Shown one piece after another: positions 8,271 to 17,078 of a stretch of 64,000 nt of DNA (the stretch's first letter is position 1; the number at the start of each line of letters is the position of its first letter). Source of the DNA: Hyphomicrobiales bacterium (GTDB lineage: Bacteria; Pseudomonadota; Alphaproteobacteria; Rhizobiales; Rhizobiaceae). The position numbers were made by a program, and so were the translations under genes. The notes under the pieces are model-generated. The model had not been told where the DNA came from. It did not search any database and was given only the letters and a program-made list of their open reading frames with translations. The DNA lies in contig UBKJ01000012.1 in the NCBI GenBank assembly GCA_900465915.1, positions 20,143 through 84,142 of the forward strand. The letters are read 5' to 3'.

Positions 8271-9494
8271 CTATTCTCGCTTAAAGCGTTTTTCCGACGC
8301 CGCCAACGCTTCTTTCAGCCTCGTTTCTTCGGTGACGTCGATCGCCACGACCGAAAAGCCTATCACCTCGCCCGCGAGGTCCTTGACCCTGGAGTTCAGG
8401 ACGCGAACGTTCCTGCCTTGCAGCGTGTATTCCCGCAAGACGGGACCGTCACGGCTTTTCGCCTCGGCCATGACTTGTATAACGTCTTCCAGCAACTCGC
8501 CCTGCATAACGTCGTAGATCGTCTTGCCTTCGAGTTCGGCGGGCGTGAGGCCGTGGATTTTGGCGAACTGTTCGTTGACGCGGACATGACGATAATTCAT
8601 GTCCGCGAAACACAGCCCCACCGGCGCCTGATCGTAGAGATTGGCGAGTTGGTGGAGACGCTGAAACGGTGAAACGTCGAGTGGTTTGGCCGCAATGTCG
8701 ACGCCACGCTCAACAAGCAGCCGGTGCGCTTCCTCGTGTGGCGCGCCTTTTCCATATAGCCAGCCTTGGCCCTGGTTGCAGCCAAGCTCGCGCAAAATGG
8801 CCGCCTCCGCCTCGGTTTCCACGCCTTCCGCGACGACAGTGATGCCAAGGCTTTGACCCAAACCGATGACCGCGGCGGCGATACGACGTTTTCCAGCCTC
8901 GGTGTCGAGGCCATGCACAAACCGCGCGTCGATCTTGAGCTTGTGGAAAGGAAAAGACTCCAACCGGGCCAGGCTGGAATAGCCTGTGCCGAAATCGTCG
9001 ATCGCGATCTTGACGCCGAGATCGTCGATCTTGCGAAGGATCGCATAGGCGAGATCCTCATCGGAAATCAGGGACCTTTCCGTGACTTCGAGTTCGACCC
9101 GGTTCAATGGAAAGCCCGCGCCTTCAACCAGTTCCGCAAGGCGGCGCGGAAGGCATTCGGATGTGAGTTGGAACGGCGAGATATTGAAGGCGAGCGTGAA
9201 CTGGCCTGGCCAGCCCGCAGCGGCTCTGCAGGCCCGATCTATCAGCACATCCGAGAGCTCGGTGATCAGACCATGCTTCTCCAGGCGCGGGATGAAGGCG
9301 GCGGGACTGATATCATCCGCAAGCGGGTCGCTCCATCGGGCGAGAATTTCGAAACCTGCAACAGCGCCCGTGCGCATGTTCACGATCGGCTGAAAGGCGG
9401 GCCAGACTTGCTGGTCAGCTATCGCGTGTTGAAGAAGCTTACGCAGTTCGGGCATTTTGGCAGATGCGATACGACTCTGCATGTGATCGAGCAT
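8271..9494 (-). CDS. EAL-domain cyclic-di-GMP phosphodiesterase with C-terminal PAS domain
   Basis: A 407-residue soluble protein that should hydrolyse c-di-GMP to pGpG. The EAL domain occupies about 15-260 and keeps its metal and catalytic residues: Glu in FEILAR (EIL in place of EAL), NISPFQL, EVTERS, IDDFGTGYSS, KIDARF, AEGVET and QGWLYGKG. A PAS/PAC domain follows (about 275-400, ending in FSVVAIDVTEETRLKEAL). A sensor placed after the EAL domain is less common than the reverse. It is transcribed towards the diguanylate cyclase, so the pair may make a local c-di-GMP switch. Confidence 0.9.
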   Translation of the reverse strand: MLDHMQSRIASAKMPELRKLLQHAIADQQVWPAFQPIVNMRTGAVAGFEILARWSDPLADDISPAAFIPRLEKHGLITELSDVLIDRACRAAAGWPGQFTLAFNISPFQLTSECLPRRLAELVEGAGFPLNRVELEVTERSLISDEDLAYAILRKIDDLGVKIAIDDFGTGYSSLARLESFPFHKLKIDARFVHGLDTEAGKRRIAAAVIGLGQSLGITVVAEGVETEAEAAILRELGCNQGQGWLYGKGAPHEEAHRLLVERGVDIAAKPLDVSPFQRLHQLANLYDQAPVGLCFADMNYRHVRVNEQFAKIHGLTPAELEGKTIYDVMQGELLEDVIQVMAEAKSRDGPVLREYTLQGRNVRVLNSRVKDLAGEVIGFSVVAIDVTEETRLKEALAASEKRFKRE

Positions 9495-9889
9495 TCACTT
9501 TCTTGCTTCGCAATCAGGTGGGTTCGGTTGCTGGCTCTCATAATGAGCTTTTTGAAATTTGTATTGTTTCCAATGATAGTTAATATTTTTCCGCGCGGAA
9601 GCCCCGCATTCACTTCGCATGTGTCGAATTAAAAATCGCATGTGTCGAATTAAAAATACTTGAAATATTTATCATGAGATGAAAGAAATTTTTCCGTTTC
9701 TGAAAAATATTCTTTCTTAAAATCCAAGCTTACACTCGATCAGGACAGCGCTGATATAGTCGACGCCTTTGATTGGGAGCCTGTAAGATATACGACAAAC
9801 CTATTCCATCAGAGACTCGAAGGAGCATATCGGCTCCGATCTCCACATGAAGCCGAACGATGCAGAGAATCTCAATCGAGACGGTTGGG
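9495..9889. other. AT-rich intergenic region
   Basis: No gene recognised in about 395 bases. The stretch 9550-9720 is strikingly AT-rich for this chromosome and contains the direct repeat at 9616-9657. The promoter of the EAL gene (leftward) should lie here. Confidence 0.5.
9616..9657. repeat. Two perfect tandem copies of a 21-bp unit
   Basis: The unit starting CGCATGTGTCGAATTA occupies 9616-9636 and again 9637-9657 without a mismatch. An exact duplication implies recent slippage or a duplicated binding site upstream of the EAL gene. Confidence 0.9.
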
Positions 9890-10660
9890 TCAGCGATTCA
9901 TTTTGACGAAAACGACGCGAGCGACTGCGAGCGCAACGACGGCTGCGAGAACCGGCGGCGCGGCTGTCAGCGCTGCGCTGCCGCCGCCGATGGACAGTCC
10001 GCTATCGCGCAGCCAGAAGATCCGGGACAAAACCTGAAAGGTCATGGCGAACACGATCAGAAACGCCAGCGCCGCCCTAAGCCATTGCTTCCTGGGATTC
10101 GGCGGCTGCAGGGCGCGCAGCGCCTCCGCGTGGCTTCCATGCGGCAGCCGGCCCGCAAAGCGGCTGCGCCATGACCAGCCCGATCTCGTGACCGTGTCAT
10201 GCAATGGCTTCTTCAGCTCCGAACTCGAAAAGCGATAGGCGATCCGCTCGCCGCTTGGCGTCGTCTCGTAGAACGGGCGGACGCCTGTTTTGTATTCCCA
10301 TTGCAGGCCGCGTTCGCCGGTCTTCGAAAGGCTGAACGACGGGACGCCGCCCGACCATGTCACGTCCCAGGTCCAGTCGATGCTCTGAACCTCGTTCCGG
10401 TCGGGTAGCAGCCGCATGAAGACCTGAAAGCTGTGCGACAGGTTCACCGTACCGAAGGCCGCGTACCAGGCGGGCTCGCGCATGCGCCATTCAGCGACCA
10501 GGTCCGCGTTTTCCGGATCGTCGGCGGTGCATTCCCGGATGATATAGGGGGCGGTCGGGCGGTTGAGCGCGAGAAGATTCGCCTTCAATTGACCGGCCGA
10601 GACTGGCGCCACGCCGGGTTGGGGAGAATGCCGTCCGATCAGTCCGCTCCAAAATCCCAT
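9890..10660 (-). CDS. Hypothetical membrane-anchored protein (256 aa)
   Basis: A 256-residue protein of unknown function. The first 180 residues look soluble and tryptophan-rich (WTWDVTWSGG, GWSWRSRF); two hydrophobic helices follow near the C-terminus (about 190-208 and 222-250). The start at 10660 is preferred over an upstream ATG because GAGGAGGAG lies just before it. The gene diverges from the small membrane protein at 10694. Confidence 0.7.
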   Translation of the reverse strand: MGFWSGLIGRHSPQPGVAPVSAGQLKANLLALNRPTAPYIIRECTADDPENADLVAEWRMREPAWYAAFGTVNLSHSFQVFMRLLPDRNEVQSIDWTWDVTWSGGVPSFSLSKTGERGLQWEYKTGVRPFYETTPSGERIAYRFSSSELKKPLHDTVTRSGWSWRSRFAGRLPHGSHAEALRALQPPNPRKQWLRAALAFLIVFAMTFQVLSRIFWLRDSGLSIGGGSAALTAAPPVLAAVVALAVARVVFVKMNR

Positions 10661-10693
10661 TGCTCTCCTCCTCGAAATTTCGTTCACTCAAGC

Positions 10694-10990
10694 ATGCGGA
10701 ATTCAGTAATCGTCCTCAATGTCCTTTCTGTGCTCGCGACGCTCACGGTCGAACCGGTCGCCCTCTATATCGGGATTTGGGGATTGCTTGGCCCGGCCTA
10801 TGATCGGCCACAGGATCTCGTTCTCGGACTTGTCATTGTGCTGGCGCCGATCGCGGTCACCGCGTTGTGCGTCTTTCTATCCATTCGCCATATGCGCCGA
10901 GGCTCCGCGACGGCGCCCTTCATCGCGGCCGCGCCGCTTGTCGTTGTAGTCGCCGCATATTTCATAAGTCTGTTCGGACCGCTTCGCTGA
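10694..10990 (+). CDS. Small integral membrane protein (98 aa), unknown function
   Basis: Three hydrophobic segments (about 5-30, 42-64 and 76-95) joined by short polar loops, one of them basic (IRHMRRGS). No family recognised. ATG 10694 is chosen because it places the first helix at the N-terminus. No clear ribosome site is visible. Confidence 0.55.
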   Translation: MRNSVIVLNVLSVLATLTVEPVALYIGIWGLLGPAYDRPQDLVLGLVIVLAPIAVTALCVFLSIRHMRRGSATAPFIAAAPLVVVVAAYFISLFGPLR

Positions 10991-11008
10991 GCGCGCTCCT
11001 TCGCCCGG

Positions 11009-11404
11009 TCAGCGTCCATCCTTGACCCGTTTTTCGAGCGCGAGCGTGCGATCGACCAGGTCCTGTAATTCAAACGCCTGCGAGTCGAGAAAGGCCACGG
11101 AGCCGTTGTTGGGATCGCCTGCGATGCGGCTTGTCTCTTTCAGGTGATGCTTGAGCCAAGCGCGCTGCTGCTCCTGCAGATGAGCGCGCGCCTTGCCTTT
11201 CGTCTCTTTCAACAACGTCTGATAAGCGGCGTTCAGCCTGGGGTCCCATCGGTCGATTTCCGCCTTGCCGCAATCGAGCATCTGCGACGAGACATATCCG
11301 GCTTTCGCCATGCAGGCCTTGAATTCAGGACTGTCCTGGGCCTGCGCCGAAAGAACGCCGATGGACAGCGCCATTGCGAGAAAAGGATATAATTTCAAAT
11401 TCAT
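11009..11404 (-). CDS. Secreted lysozyme-inhibitor LprI-like (DUF1311) protein
   Basis: A 131-residue secreted protein. A signal peptide ends around AQAQD (21-24), and the mature part shows the DUF1311 pattern: paired cysteines (FKACM and MLDCG), then WDPRLNAAYQTLL and a charged helix with QQRAWLKHH. Members related to mycobacterial LprI bind lysozyme, but most are uncharacterised, so the role here is only a family-level guess. It is monocistronic in the accessory zone. Confidence 0.75.
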   Translation of the reverse strand: MNLKLYPFLAMALSIGVLSAQAQDSPEFKACMAKAGYVSSQMLDCGKAEIDRWDPRLNAAYQTLLKETKGKARAHLQEQQRAWLKHHLKETSRIAGDPNNGSVAFLDSQAFELQDLVDRTLALEKRVKDGR

Positions 11405-11598
11405 GCCGAGCTTCGACCTTCAATTGATCCCGCCCCGCACAGCATAGTCGCATATTGCATGCCCGTTGTCGAAGAAGGCCTTATGGCGAACGCGGCAAAT
11501 GTCCGGGCGTCGACTTCGGACAATGAGGCTCGATCGGACTTGCAATTGCGGTATTCGACCGGAATAATTCTCCCGATTCATTCAATTGTGGGAAGCGC

Positions 11599-11955
11599 AT
11601 GAAAAAGATCGTTTTCATCCTTATCGCCGTCTGCCTGGTCGGCCTCGGTTCCTGGCGCCAATTCGCGTCGCAATCGGTTTCGGCTGCGGATCAAAGTCGG
11701 TGCGAGGCGATCGTCAAGGAGGCCTATGCCGCAAGCCCTGCGAGCATCGACGCGTTGATCGGAAAGTGTGACGAGCCGGGAACCGTCGCCATGATGGACG
11801 CCAGGAAGAACAACCTCGGCGCCGAAGCCGCCGCGCAAGCCGTCGCCTCGGCGAACCAACAGGACATCCTGTCGATTCTTCTCAACTGCGCCTTGATCGG
11901 CGCCGGCATCGGCGCTGCGGGCGCCGCCGTCGGTGCAGGGCGGAAAAGGTCCTAA
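11599..11955 (+). CDS. Small secreted protein with C-terminal glycine-zipper helix (118 aa)
   Basis: An N-terminal signal or anchor (MKKIVFILIAVCLVGLG), a helical middle rich in alanine with two cysteines (SRCEAIV, GKCDEPG), and a C-terminal GAGIGAAGAAVGAG glycine zipper likely to insert in or associate with a membrane. Function unknown. The architecture recalls small secreted membrane-active proteins, but nothing nearby confirms that. Confidence 0.6.
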   Translation: MKKIVFILIAVCLVGLGSWRQFASQSVSAADQSRCEAIVKEAYAASPASIDALIGKCDEPGTVAMMDARKNNLGAEAAAQAVASANQQDILSILLNCALIGAGIGAAGAAVGAGRKRS

Positions 11956-12011
11956 AGCGCTTTTCGTCTGGCGGGATCACGAACTGCGACAGAGGGGAAG
12001 CATTCAAAGAC

Positions 12012-12389
12012 ATGGAGTCCGATCGTTCAATTGAAAAGATCAGCATTATGCGGGGGCCGCATAACGCATACCATACTGAAGCTTTCGGACTCGTCTTCAA
12101 ACTGTCCTACACATTCAAGAAGAGGGAAAATCCAAGCTTGGAGATTTTTCTCAACGATGATGAAGCTAAGGAAAGAGAATGGGAAACCTACGGAACCGTA
12201 TTGGATGATGCCGATGACAGGTTCGCAAGTGTAAGGTTCGACGCCATAGGCGAAAAACGGGAATTCCAAATCTGTTCTTCAAAATTTCGCATAAGCTTCG
12301 AAAAGTTATATGACGACGTTTTTGTCTTTCCGAATGGCTCCAAGGAACCGATGCCGGTGTATGAGTTTCTGGTGTCGCGAGCATCCTAA
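12012..12389 (+). CDS. Hypothetical soluble protein (125 aa)
   Basis: A 125-residue acidic protein without signal or membrane segment. It has alternating polar and aromatic residues (FKLSYTFKKREN, FQICSSKFRISF) that suggest a beta-rich fold. No family recognised. Codons are visibly more AT-rich than in the housekeeping genes to the right, so it may have been acquired. Confidence 0.6.
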   Translation: MESDRSIEKISIMRGPHNAYHTEAFGLVFKLSYTFKKRENPSLEIFLNDDEAKEREWETYGTVLDDADDRFASVRFDAIGEKREFQICSSKFRISFEKLYDDVFVFPNGSKEPMPVYEFLVSRAS

Positions 12390-12483
12390 AAATTCTATGC
12401 CCGCTTTCAAAAACTGTCGGAGGCGGGAACCTGGCGGCATTGCTCGGAAGGTTCTTGCTCTCAATCACATATGAAACGATACG

Positions 12484-13023
12484 ATGGATCGGAACGATCG
12501 AGACGAACACCAGGGAAAAGGAGCTTGCGCGGCGGGAATGTGGTCGCCTCGCGCGCGCGGTGTTTACATCGCTGAACTGGCCGTCTTCGCTCTTCCCGCC
12601 ACGATCCTTCTCGGATGCTTCGCCGGAATGATCGCGATAGAAAGCAGTCAATTCTTCCTGCATAGCGCGTGGTTGACGCTTTCGCACGGCGGGGCCGCAA
12701 ATATACAGAGCGCTGTCGCCGGCGCGATGGGTATTGGCGTCGCCTTTATCAGCATGTCGGCGCTCTGGATATTTCTCAGGCTCTCGCTGAGTTACGTTCG
12801 CGGAAAGCAGATCGCATTGGCGGAAGCGCGTCGGGCATACTGGCGTGGCCTTTGTTGCGCGCTATTTCCGTTGATGATCGTCATCTATGGAATATTCGCT
12901 TCCATCGTCGTTCAGTCGGCGCGCGGTATGCTTCCCGGATTATCCGTTAGCCTTGGCATACTGATTCCAGTGTCCCATCTCGGATTTGCCCTTCATGCGA
13001 ATGATCTGCCGCGGAAATCTTAA
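12484..13023 (+). CDS. Hypothetical multi-pass membrane protein (179 aa)
   Basis: Four hydrophobic segments at about 28-52, 73-100, 120-142 and 148-170 in a 179-residue protein, with no recognisable domain. An internal ATG at 12538 would trim 18 polar residues and may be the true start; neither candidate has an ideal ribosome site. Confidence 0.55.
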   Translation: MDRNDRDEHQGKGACAAGMWSPRARGVYIAELAVFALPATILLGCFAGMIAIESSQFFLHSAWLTLSHGGAANIQSAVAGAMGIGVAFISMSALWIFLRLSLSYVRGKQIALAEARRAYWRGLCCALFPLMIVIYGIFASIVVQSARGMLPGLSVSLGILIPVSHLGFALHANDLPRKS

Positions 13024-13320
13024 ATCGCCGATATGGGGCGGAGTCGAAACCACTAGGACCCTTGAGCGATAAGCCAGCCGCATAACCGACTGCCGTTCGG
13101 ATTTACGAGCAGGAACATGCCGCCGCCATCCGTCAGCTAGAGTCGCTTGTCGCGCGAATTTGGTGGCCGTATCGCCGAGTCCGTCCACCGTCATGCGTTG
13201 GCGCCGTTATGCCGACGCTAAAAATCATGCCAACGAAATTTGCGGATGCGAATAAACGCCAGAAAACGTCATTGGACGAATGCTGGTGAAATTCCTTGAG
13301 AAGTTCAGGAAGCTTCCCGG
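13024..13320. other. Intergenic region at the right end of the accessory zone
   Basis: No gene recognised in about 300 bases between the membrane protein and the tRNA-Leu terminator. Short protein-like stretches occur in broken frames but match nothing I know. Confidence 0.45.
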
Positions 13321-13403
13321 ACGTCCATGGACGTTGAGAAGCAGGGCGCCAGACAAAGAAAAAGCCCGGCTGAACCGGGCTTTTCTGGATGTCCGTGGAC
13401 ATC
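13321..13403. repeat. Two related inverted-repeat sites flanking the tRNA terminator
   Basis: ACGTCCATGGACGT (13321-13334) is a perfect palindrome. GATGTCC-GT-GGACATC (13388-13403) repeats the same TCC-TGGA core as a 7-bp inverted repeat. They lie 53 bp apart on either side of the tRNA-Leu terminator. Possible protein-binding or recombination sites; function unknown. Confidence 0.5.
13358..13385 (-). terminator. Rho-independent terminator of tRNA-Leu
   Basis: AAAGCCCGG (13361-13369) and CCGGGCTTT (13375-13383) form a nine-pair stem with a five-base loop, and on the leftward strand the stem is followed by a T-rich run. It lies 33 bases beyond the tRNA 3' end. Confidence 0.85.
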
Positions 13404-13417
13404 TACATACGGAAACT

Positions 13418-13502
13418 TGGTGCCCAGAAGAGGACTCGAACCTCCACGCCTTGCGGCACACGGACCTGAACCGTGCGCGTCTACCAATTCCGCCATCTGG
13501 GC
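13418..13502 (-). tRNA. tRNA-Leu (anticodon CAG), CCA encoded
   Basis: Read leftwards the sequence starts GCCCAGA (13502-13496), which pairs with TCTGGGC before discriminator A and an encoded CCA at 13420-13418. The anticodon loop TTCAGGT has CAG at 13468-13466. The arm AGGTTCGAGTCCT is the T loop, and a long variable arm gives the class II shape of leucine tRNAs. Length 85 nt. It borders the lower-GC zone on its 3' side, a position often used by integrating elements, though no integrase is seen. Confidence 0.96.
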
Positions 13503-13657
13503 GACGAGGACCGATCTAAGGGGTTGATCGGTCTATGTCAATCGCGTTTTTATTTCTCAGCCAGCTTTTTTTCAGGCCTTGCGGAAAGGCTCGAAAAAGG
13601 CCCGGATTTCCGGGATTCAGGCGCGGCGCGCGAGGGCGGGCCGCGCCTGGAAAGGCG

Positions 13658-14278
13658 TCAGGCTTCGAGAATCTGCTTCGATTCCACCGTCGAATCGGCG
13701 TTCAGGCGATAGACGATCGGCACGCCGGTGCCCAGCTCCTGCTTGAGAATCTGTTCCGGCGTCAGGCCGTCCAGCGCCATGATCAGCGCGCGCAGCGAAT
13801 TGCCGTGCGCGGCCACCAGAACCGTCTCGCCGCGCAGCACGTGCGGCTGGATCGTGTGCAGGTAATAGGGCCAGACGCGCGCGCCCGTGTCCTTCAGGCT
13901 TTCGCCGCCGGGCGGCGGCACGTCGTAGGAGCGGCGCCAGATATGGACCTGCTCCTCGCCCCATTTGGCGCGGGCGTCGTCCTTGTTCAGGCCCGACAGG
14001 TCGCCATAGTCGCGCTCGTTCAGCGCCTGGTCGCGGATCGTCTCCAGCTTGGGCTGGCCGAGCACGTCGAGGATGTGCTGGCAGGTCGTCTGCGCGCGCG
14101 ACAGCGCCGAGGTGAAGGCCACGTCGAAATGCAGGCCCGCCGCCTTCAGCCGCTCGCCCGCCGCCTTGGCCTCGGCGTGGCCCTGCTCGGTCAGGCCCGG
14201 ATCGCGCCAGCCGGTGAACAGGTTTTTCAGGTTCCATTCGCTTTGGCCGTGACGGACCAGGACGAGGGTTCGGGACAT
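13658..14278 (-). CDS. gpmA: 2,3-bisphosphoglycerate-dependent phosphoglycerate mutase
   Basis: A 206-residue histidine phosphatase-superfamily enzyme interconverting 3- and 2-phosphoglycerate in glycolysis. The phosphorylated histidine is in [10 protein letters not shown] (residues 7-16), the catalytic glutamate in [10 protein letters not shown] (about 88) and the second histidine in [11 protein letters not shown] (about 158). It is shorter than the roughly 250-residue enterobacterial form, as usual in alphaproteobacteria. It lies 25 bp after dapB in the order ABC exporter - dapB - gpmA. Confidence 0.95.
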   Translation of the reverse strand: MSRTLVLVRHGQSEWNLKNLFTGWRDPGLTEQGHAEAKAAGERLKAAGLHFDVAFTSALSRAQTTCQHILDVLGQPKLETIRDQALNERDYGDLSGLNKDDARAKWGEEQVHIWRRSYDVPPPGGESLKDTGARVWPYYLHTIQPHVLRGETVLVAAHGNSLRALIMALDGLTPEQILKQELGTGVPIVYRLNADSTVESKQILEA

Positions 14279-14303
14279 GTCAGAACTCCATGGTGAGAGG
14301 GAA

Positions 14304-15125
14304 TCAGTCGTTCAGCCCGAGCACGTCGAGCATGGAATAGAGGCCGGGCTTGCGGCCGTTGGCCCAGAGCGCGGCCTTGACCGCGCCGCGGGCGAAGATG
14401 GCGCGGTCCTCCGCCTGGTGCGACAGGGTGATGCGCTCGCCCGCGCCGGCGAAGATCACCGAATGGTCGCCCACCACCGAGCCGCCGCGCAGCGTGGCGA
14501 AGCCGATCGTCGCCTCCTCGCGCGGGCCGGTGTAGCCGTCGCGCACGCGCACGCTGTTTTCGGCGAGGTCGATGGCGCGGCCGCGCGCCGCGGCTTCGCC
14601 CAGGAGCAGCGCCGTGCCAGAGGGGGCGTCGACCTTGCGCCGGTGGTGCATCTCGAGAATCTCGATGTCGAAATCCTCGGGGCCGAGCGCGGCGGCCGCC
14701 TTTTGCACCAAGCCGGCCAGCAGATTGACGCCGAGACTCATATTGCCCGACTTGACGATGGCGGCGTGGCGGGCGGCGGCGCGGATCTTTTCCTCGTCCT
14801 CCGGCGCAAGCCCCGTGGTGCCGATGACGTGGACGATGCGCGCCTGCGCCGCCAGCGCCGCGAAGGCGACCGTGGTGGCCGGCGTGGTGCAATCGAGCAC
14901 GCCCTGCGCCTTGGCGAAGGCGGGCAGGGGGTCGTCGGTGACCGGCACGTCCAGCGGTCCCGCGCCGGCCATCTCGCCGGCGTCGCGGCCGACGAGCGGG
15001 GAGCCGGGGCGCACGATCGCGCCGGCCAGCCTCGCGCCCGGCATGGAGGCGACCATGCGGATCAGCGCCTGGCCCATGCGGCCGGCCGCGCCCACCACCA
15101 CCAGTCCCATATCGGCGTCGGTCAT
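14304..15125 (-). CDS. dapB: 4-hydroxy-tetrahydrodipicolinate reductase
   Basis: A 273-residue NAD(P)H-dependent reductase of the diaminopimelate/lysine pathway. The Rossmann motif GAAGRMGQ lies at 13-20. [12 protein letters not shown] and [10 protein letters not shown] follow, and the signature [15 protein letters not shown] carries the catalytic His-His and Lys. The ATG overlaps the stop of the ABC exporter gene by four bases, implying translational coupling. The window also holds dapE and dapD at other sites, so three steps of the succinylase pathway are covered. Confidence 0.96.
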   Translation of the reverse strand: MTDADMGLVVVGAAGRMGQALIRMVASMPGARLAGAIVRPGSPLVGRDAGEMAGAGPLDVPVTDDPLPAFAKAQGVLDCTTPATTVAFAALAAQARIVHVIGTTGLAPEDEEKIRAAARHAAIVKSGNMSLGVNLLAGLVQKAAAALGPEDFDIEILEMHHRRKVDAPSGTALLLGEAAARGRAIDLAENSVRVRDGYTGPREEATIGFATLRGGSVVGDHSVIFAGAGERITLSHQAEDRAIFARGAVKAALWANGRKPGLYSMLDVLGLND

Positions 15126-16978
15126 AGGCTTTCTCCTGCGGGCTCGGTCTGCGGCTCGCCCTTGCCGCTCTGCAATTGATAGAAGCGCGCATAGACGCCG
15201 TTGGGAATGGCCAGCAGGTCGTCGTGGCGGCCCTCTTCGACCACGCGGCCGGCCTCCATCACCACGATGCGGTCGGCGTTGACGATGGTCGACAGCCGAT
15301 GCGCGATGACGATGGTGGTGCGGCCGTGCATGATCTCGTCCAGCGCCATCTGCACGCGCTTTTCCGATTCGTTGTCCAGCGCCGAGGTGGCCTCGTCCAG
15401 AAGCAGCACCGGCGTGTCGCGCACGATGGCGCGCGCGATGGACAGGCGCTGGCGCTGGCCGCCAGACAGCGACGCGCCGTTTTCGCCCACCGGCGTGTCG
15501 TAGCCCTGCGGCTGCTGCAGGATGAAGTCGTGCGCATGGGCGAGCTTGGCCGCCGCCACGATCTCCTCCGGCGTGGCGTCGGGGCGGCCGTAGCGGATAT
15601 TGTCGGCGATGGTGCCCTCGAACAGATAGGGCTGCTGCGAGACATAGGCGATGGAGCGGCGCAGCGACTGCTTGGTGACGCGGGCGATGTTCTGGCCGTC
15701 GAAGGTGATGGCGCCGCCGTCGAGGTCGTAGAAGCGCTGCACCAGCGCGATCAGCGTCGTCTTGCCGGCGCCCGAGGCGCCGACGATGGCCGTGGTCTCG
15801 CCGGCGCGCGCGATGAAGCTGACGCCGTGCAGCACGGGCGAGAGTTCGCCATAGGAGAAGCGCACGTCCTCGAAGCGGATTTCGCCGGGGCCGGGCACGA
15901 GCGGCACGGCGTCGGCGGCGTCGCGCTGGCGCGGCGGGATGTCGAGAAGCTCGTAGATCATGCGCGCATTGACCAGCGCCCGCTCCAGCCCGACCTGCAG
16001 CCGGGCCAGGCGGCGGGCGGGGTCGTAGGCGAGGAGCAGCGCGGTGATGAAGGCGAACATCGAGCCGGGCGGCGTATGGTCGAGGATGGCGCGATAGCCG
16101 CTATAGGCCAGCACGCCCGCCACCGCCACGCCGGCCAGCACTTCCGAGATCGGCGAGGTGCGCTCGGAGACGCGCGCGATCTTGTTGCTGCGCTCCTCGG
16201 AGCGGTCGATGAGGCCGTTGATCTTCTCGCGAAGCTGGTCCTCCATGGTGAAGGCCTTGACGATGGCCACGCCCTGCACCGATTCCTGCACCGCGCCGAG
16301 AAGATGGGAGTTCAGGTGAATCAGGTCGCGCGTCACCGCGCGGATGCGCCGCGAAATATAGGCCACGGCGAGGATCAGCGGCGGGCCGATCAGGAACACC
16401 ACCGCCGACAGCAGCGGGTCCATGTAGAACATCATGCCCACCAGGCCCAAGAGCGACAGCAGGTCGCGCGCGATGGAGGTGATGGTCATGTTGAGAAGGT
16501 CGCGGATGCCCGAGACGTTCTGGTCGATCTGCGCCGCCAGATGGCCGGAGCGGGTGTCGTCGTAGAAATCCATTCCTAGCCGCATCAGGTGGTCGAAGAT
16601 GCGCTTCTGGTAGCGGGCGACGAGGTTGTTGCCGATCTTGGCCAGCTCCACCGACTGCACATAGCCCGACAGGCCGCGCAGCAGGAAGATGACCAGGATG
16701 GAGCCGCAGATGACCCAGACCAGGCTCAATTTCTGCTCGTAGAAGATCTTATCGATCATCGGCTTCATCAGCCAGGCGAGCGCGCCGTTGGAGCCGCCGA
16801 CGATCAGCGAGGCGGCGATGGCGATGGCGTAGTTCTTGCGGTAGTCGCGCAGATTCTCCGACATCATGCGGCGAATGACGCGCGTGGCCTCGCTCGGATC
16901 GATCTTGCGTTTCTTTTTTCTGAATAGACTCACGGGCGAAGCTTTTTTCTGGAGCCGCGGGGCTGTCGTTGAAAACAC
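15122..16978 (-). CDS. ABC transporter, fused permease/ATPase (MsbA-type exporter)
   Basis: A 618-residue half-transporter. The six-helix export domain covers about 45-340. The nucleotide-binding domain follows, with Walker [10 protein letters not shown] (about 410), the signature [14 protein letters not shown] (about 510) and Walker [17 protein letters not shown]. The size and arrangement fit MsbA/LipA-flippase-like or multidrug exporters; the cargo is not evident. Initiation at 16978 is GTG; a second GTG at 16933 would remove 15 residues and start just before the basic FRKKKRK stretch. Downstream dapB overlaps by 4 bp. Confidence 0.9.
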   Translation of the reverse strand: MFSTTAPRLQKKASPVSLFRKKKRKIDPSEATRVIRRMMSENLRDYRKNYAIAIAASLIVGGSNGALAWLMKPMIDKIFYEQKLSLVWVICGSILVIFLLRGLSGYVQSVELAKIGNNLVARYQKRIFDHLMRLGMDFYDDTRSGHLAAQIDQNVSGIRDLLNMTITSIARDLLSLLGLVGMMFYMDPLLSAVVFLIGPPLILAVAYISRRIRAVTRDLIHLNSHLLGAVQESVQGVAIVKAFTMEDQLREKINGLIDRSEERSNKIARVSERTSPISEVLAGVAVAGVLAYSGYRAILDHTPPGSMFAFITALLLAYDPARRLARLQVGLERALVNARMIYELLDIPPRQRDAADAVPLVPGPGEIRFEDVRFSYGELSPVLHGVSFIARAGETTAIVGASGAGKTTLIALVQRFYDLDGGAITFDGQNIARVTKQSLRRSIAYVSQQPYLFEGTIADNIRYGRPDATPEEIVAAAKLAHAHDFILQQPQGYDTPVGENGASLSGGQRQRLSIARAIVRDTPVLLLDEATSALDNESEKRVQMALDEIMHGRTTIVIAHRLSTIVNADRIVVMEAGRVVEEGRHDDLLAIPNGVYARFYQLQSGKGEPQTEPAGESL

Positions 16979-17078
16979 GCTGGCCGGACCGGGCGAACGC
17001 CGCGACGAAGGCGGGGCCGCGACCGTCGCAGCGTCTCTATATCCTCATCCGCCGGCCTTGACCATCCTCTAGGCTTCC

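Noticed and set aside
13617..14237. Second frame over gpmA
   Set aside because: Same strand, wrong phase; lacks all mutase motifs.
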